From the NCBI GenBank assembly GCA_023458355.1, contig JAEWZS010000224.1, forward strand, positions 1 to 7,251: a stretch of 7,251 bases of DNA, in the 5' to 3' direction. The position numbers were made by a program, and so were the translations under genes. The stretch comes from Bacillota bacterium. GTDB taxonomy: Bacteria; Bacillota; Clostridia; Christensenellales; CAG-138. The notes under the pieces are model-generated. The model was not told the DNA's origin, did no database searches, and worked only from the letters and a program-made list of their open reading frames with translations. Within the stretch, counting starts at the first letter, position 1; every line of letters begins with the position of its first letter. Positions 5,808 through 7,251 of the stretch are shown here, piece by piece.

Positions 5808-6692
5808 ATGTTAAAAAAAGCTGCGGCTCTAAGCCTGATTATTGCCATGTTGGTGCTTTTTTCCGCATGCGGCACTGCAACGAAGGACCATAACGAAGGG
5901 AAGCTCCAAGTGCTTGTGAGCTTTAACGCTATGTTTGAGCTCGTTACAAGTGTGGGGCAAGACCGTGTAAGCGTTACAACCATCGTTCCAAACGGCATGG
6001 AGACGCATGATTTTGAGCCTAAGGCGCAGGATATCGCGGCACTTAGTGAAGCAAGTGTATTTGTATATAACGGTTTTGACATGGAGCCTTGGGCGAAGGA
6101 TGCCGTTTTATCCGCAAACAATGAAAGGCTTATTGAAGTGGAGGCAGCAAAGGGTGTGGACCCTATCGAGCTTGAAGGCGGCGGATACGACCCGCATGTG
6201 TGGCTGAGCCTCCGTGCTGTTATAATCGAGATCGATAACATTCTTACTGCATTTTGCGAGGCTGATCCGGACAATGCCGCGTTTTATAAAGAGAATGCGA
6301 ATACATACACCTTAGAGCTCGAATCGCTTTATAACGAATATGCAGTTAAATTCGATACGCTCACCAAAAAGGATTTTGTGACCGGTCATGCTGCATTCGG
6401 CTATCTTTGCCGTGAGTTTTCGTTAACGCAAATCAGCGTTTCAGACGTGTTTGCAGAGGGTGAGCCCAATGCCAAAAAGCTTGGTGAGCTTGTGGAATTA
6501 TGCAAGGCAAACGGTATCACCACCATATTCTCTGAGGAGCTTGCAAGCCCCGAGGTATCCCAAACCCTTGCAAATGAGGTGGGCGCTCAAGTGAAGGCCA
6601 TTTATACCATGGAAAATGCCGAGGACGGCCTTACGTATTTAGAGCGCATGGAGAAAAACCTTGCCGAGATTTACGAGAGTATGGCACAATAA
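5808..6692 (+). CDS. znuA: Zinc-binding lipoprotein ZnuA (cluster 9 solute-binding protein), 294 aa
   Basis: Membrane-anchored receptor that captures metal outside the cell and delivers it to ZnuB. Signal peptide MLKKAAALSLIIAMLVLFSAC with lipidated Cys21. The fold's landmarks follow: VLVSFNAMFELV (35-46), METHDFEP (64-71), DPHVWLSL (128-135), TGHAAFGYL (192-200) and YTMENAEDGLTYLERM (266-281). Metal ligands expected from the family are His67, His130 and His194; the fourth (usually acidic) is probably in 269-273. A His at the third position is the zinc-type choice, since manganese receptors such as PsaA have Glu there. The His-rich loop common in zinc receptors between the first two ligands is absent, replaced by a short acidic/Gly segment. 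GGAGGA (5799-5804) sits three bases before the ATG at 5808; an in-frame TTG at 5766 has no site. Divergent from znuC, ending at a strong terminator. Confidence 0.92.
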   Translation: MLKKAAALSLIIAMLVLFSACGTATKDHNEGKLQVLVSFNAMFELVTSVGQDRVSVTTIVPNGMETHDFEPKAQDIAALSEASVFVYNGFDMEPWAKDAVLSANNERLIEVEAAKGVDPIELEGGGYDPHVWLSLRAVIIEIDNILTAFCEADPDNAAFYKENANTYTLELESLYNEYAVKFDTLTKKDFVTGHAAFGYLCREFSLTQISVSDVFAEGEPNAKKLGELVELCKANGITTIFSEELASPEVSQTLANEVGAQVKAIYTMENAEDGLTYLERMEKNLAEIYESMAQ

Positions 6693-6719
6693 TCACTTCC
6701 TAGGAAATTGTGTAATCTT

Positions 6720-6750
6720 AAAAAAGCGACTTGTCGCTTTTTTGATTTTT
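6720..6750 (+). terminator. Intrinsic terminator of znuA
   Basis: AAAAAAGCGA / TCGCTTTTTT stem closing a CTTG tetraloop (6730-6733), then TTTTTTGATTTTT. It lies about 30 bases after the znuA stop. The symmetric A and T runs mean it could work on either strand, but no gene on the minus strand needs it. Confidence 0.92.
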
Positions 6751-6758
6751 GTGTTACC

Positions 6759-6787
6759 TTGACACTACTCATCGCTTCCTGTAACAT
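6759..6787 (+). promoter_or_regulatory. Promoter of the GH38-like gene
   Basis: Perfect -35 TTGACA (6759-6764), 17-base spacer, -10 TAACAT (6782-6787, four of six). Predicted start near 6794, leader about 45 bases. It follows the znuA terminator directly, so the downstream gene is a separate transcription unit. Confidence 0.6.
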
Positions 6788-6837
6788 TCAATCAGCAATC
6801 TTTTCCATATCTAAACTATATTTGAGGGAGTACGGCC

Positions 6838-7251
6838 ATGCTCGCGGCAAAACGTAAGTACCCATCCCTTTATTCGAATTTAAGCACAATACAAAAAAAG
6901 ACGCACCGCCTTTATACGAGGCTTCAAGCCTCCATTGTAAAAAGTGCGGAACCAATACCGTTTTATAAACTTCAGGAAAGCGACTTTAAACCCGTAAAGC
7001 TTAAGGAACCATGGGGCAGAGGGTATACATGCGCATGGCTTAAGCTTACGGGCAAAGTGCCGCAAGATGTAAAACACCCCGTTCTTGTGCTTGATAACAC
7101 CGGGGAATGCCTTTTATATAAAGAAAACGGAGAGCCCTTCGACGCGGTTACATTTGTGAAGATCGGCGGTGACCTGCCGCAAAGCACCGGGAAACGCCGT
7201 GCAAACGATCTGCCTTTTGCGCCGGGTGAAAGCTTTACCGTGTACGGAGAC
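6838..7251 (+). CDS. Probable GH38 alpha-mannosidase, N-terminal part, cut by window edge
   Basis: Frame stays open for 138 codons to the right edge. ATG 6838 has GAGGGAG (6824-6830) seven bases upstream. The stretch FYKLQESDFKPVKLKEPWGRGYTCAWLKLTGKVP (42-75), then PVLVLDNTGECLLYKENGEPFDAVT (81-105), resembles the N-terminal beta domain of bacterial GH38 alpha-mannosidases, where a WG...AWF/L motif precedes a strand pair carrying GE.L.Y..G.P. The catalytic barrel of that family lies further on and is outside the window, so catalytic residues cannot be checked. If correct, the enzyme would hydrolyse alpha-mannosides; no signal peptide is visible, so it would be cytoplasmic and need an importer. 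The Lys/Arg-rich first 30 residues look like an N-terminal helix. Another glycosidase with a similar front domain is possible. Confidence 0.55.
   Translation, partial: MLAAKRKYPSLYSNLSTIQKKTHRLYTRLQASIVKSAEPIPFYKLQESDFKPVKLKEPWGRGYTCAWLKLTGKVPQDVKHPVLVLDNTGECLLYKENGEPFDAVTFVKIGGDLPQSTGKRRANDLPFAPGESFTVYGD

Noticed and set aside
5687..6274. 195-codon minus-strand open frame across znuA
   Set aside because: Ser/Ala-rich shadow of the znuA coding strand that also runs through the divergent promoters; no supporting start site.
6751..6758. GTGTTACC near the GH38 promoter, resembling GTGTAACC at 2888-2895
   Set aside because: One mismatch in eight and no symmetrical partner; too short to claim a shared operator.
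1..7251. CRISPR arrays, tRNA/rRNA genes, insertion sequences, riboswitch-like leaders
   Set aside because: No regularly spaced repeats, tRNA-like folds, transposase motifs or long structured leaders seen on either strand by reading.

Overview
The window looks like chromosomal DNA of a Bacillota (Clostridia-like) bacterium. The evidence is the GGAGG-type ribosome binding sites, sigma-A-like promoters with 16-17 bp spacers, two Gram-positive-style lipoproteins, a GPH-family sugar symporter and a zinc-uptake locus of Firmicutes type. No species can be named. I see no phage, IS, CRISPR, tRNA or rRNA. Most genes are moderately GC-rich; the lipoprotein gene at 2953-3621 is visibly more AT-rich.

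Layout. 1-530 (-) is the N-terminal part of an ABC-F ATPase (YbiT/YkpA-like) running off the left edge. Divergent to it, 667-1233 (+) encodes a DUF4362-type lipoprotein, which ends at a bidirectional hairpin terminator shared with a convergent GPH (MelB-like) sugar:cation symporter at 1287-2678 (-). The 274-bp gap upstream of the symporter holds its promoter with an overlapping palindrome, an alternative extended -10, and a separate long-range inverted repeat. It leads into a second, unrecognised lipoprotein at 2953-3621 (+), which converges on the zinc operon at a hairpin terminator.

The best-defined system is 3725-6692: znuC-znuB-zur (all -) transcribed away from znuA (+). The encoded proteins form a complete high-affinity zinc importer: lipoprotein receptor ZnuA, permease ZnuB and ATPase ZnuC, with a Fur-family regulator as the last gene of the CB arm. 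Between the two arms lie two strong back-to-back promoters and one perfect 8-5-8 palindrome (5710-5730). It overlaps the -35 of znuCB-zur and sits one base from the -35 of znuA, the geometry expected of one operator controlling both arms and hence the regulator itself.

After a strong terminator (6720-6750) and a consensus-like promoter, a gene starting at 6838 (+) runs off the right edge. Its 138 residues resemble the N-terminal region of GH38 alpha-mannosidases. I found no clearly undescribed system; the most useful novelty is the candidate zinc operator and two other uncharacterised palindromes.
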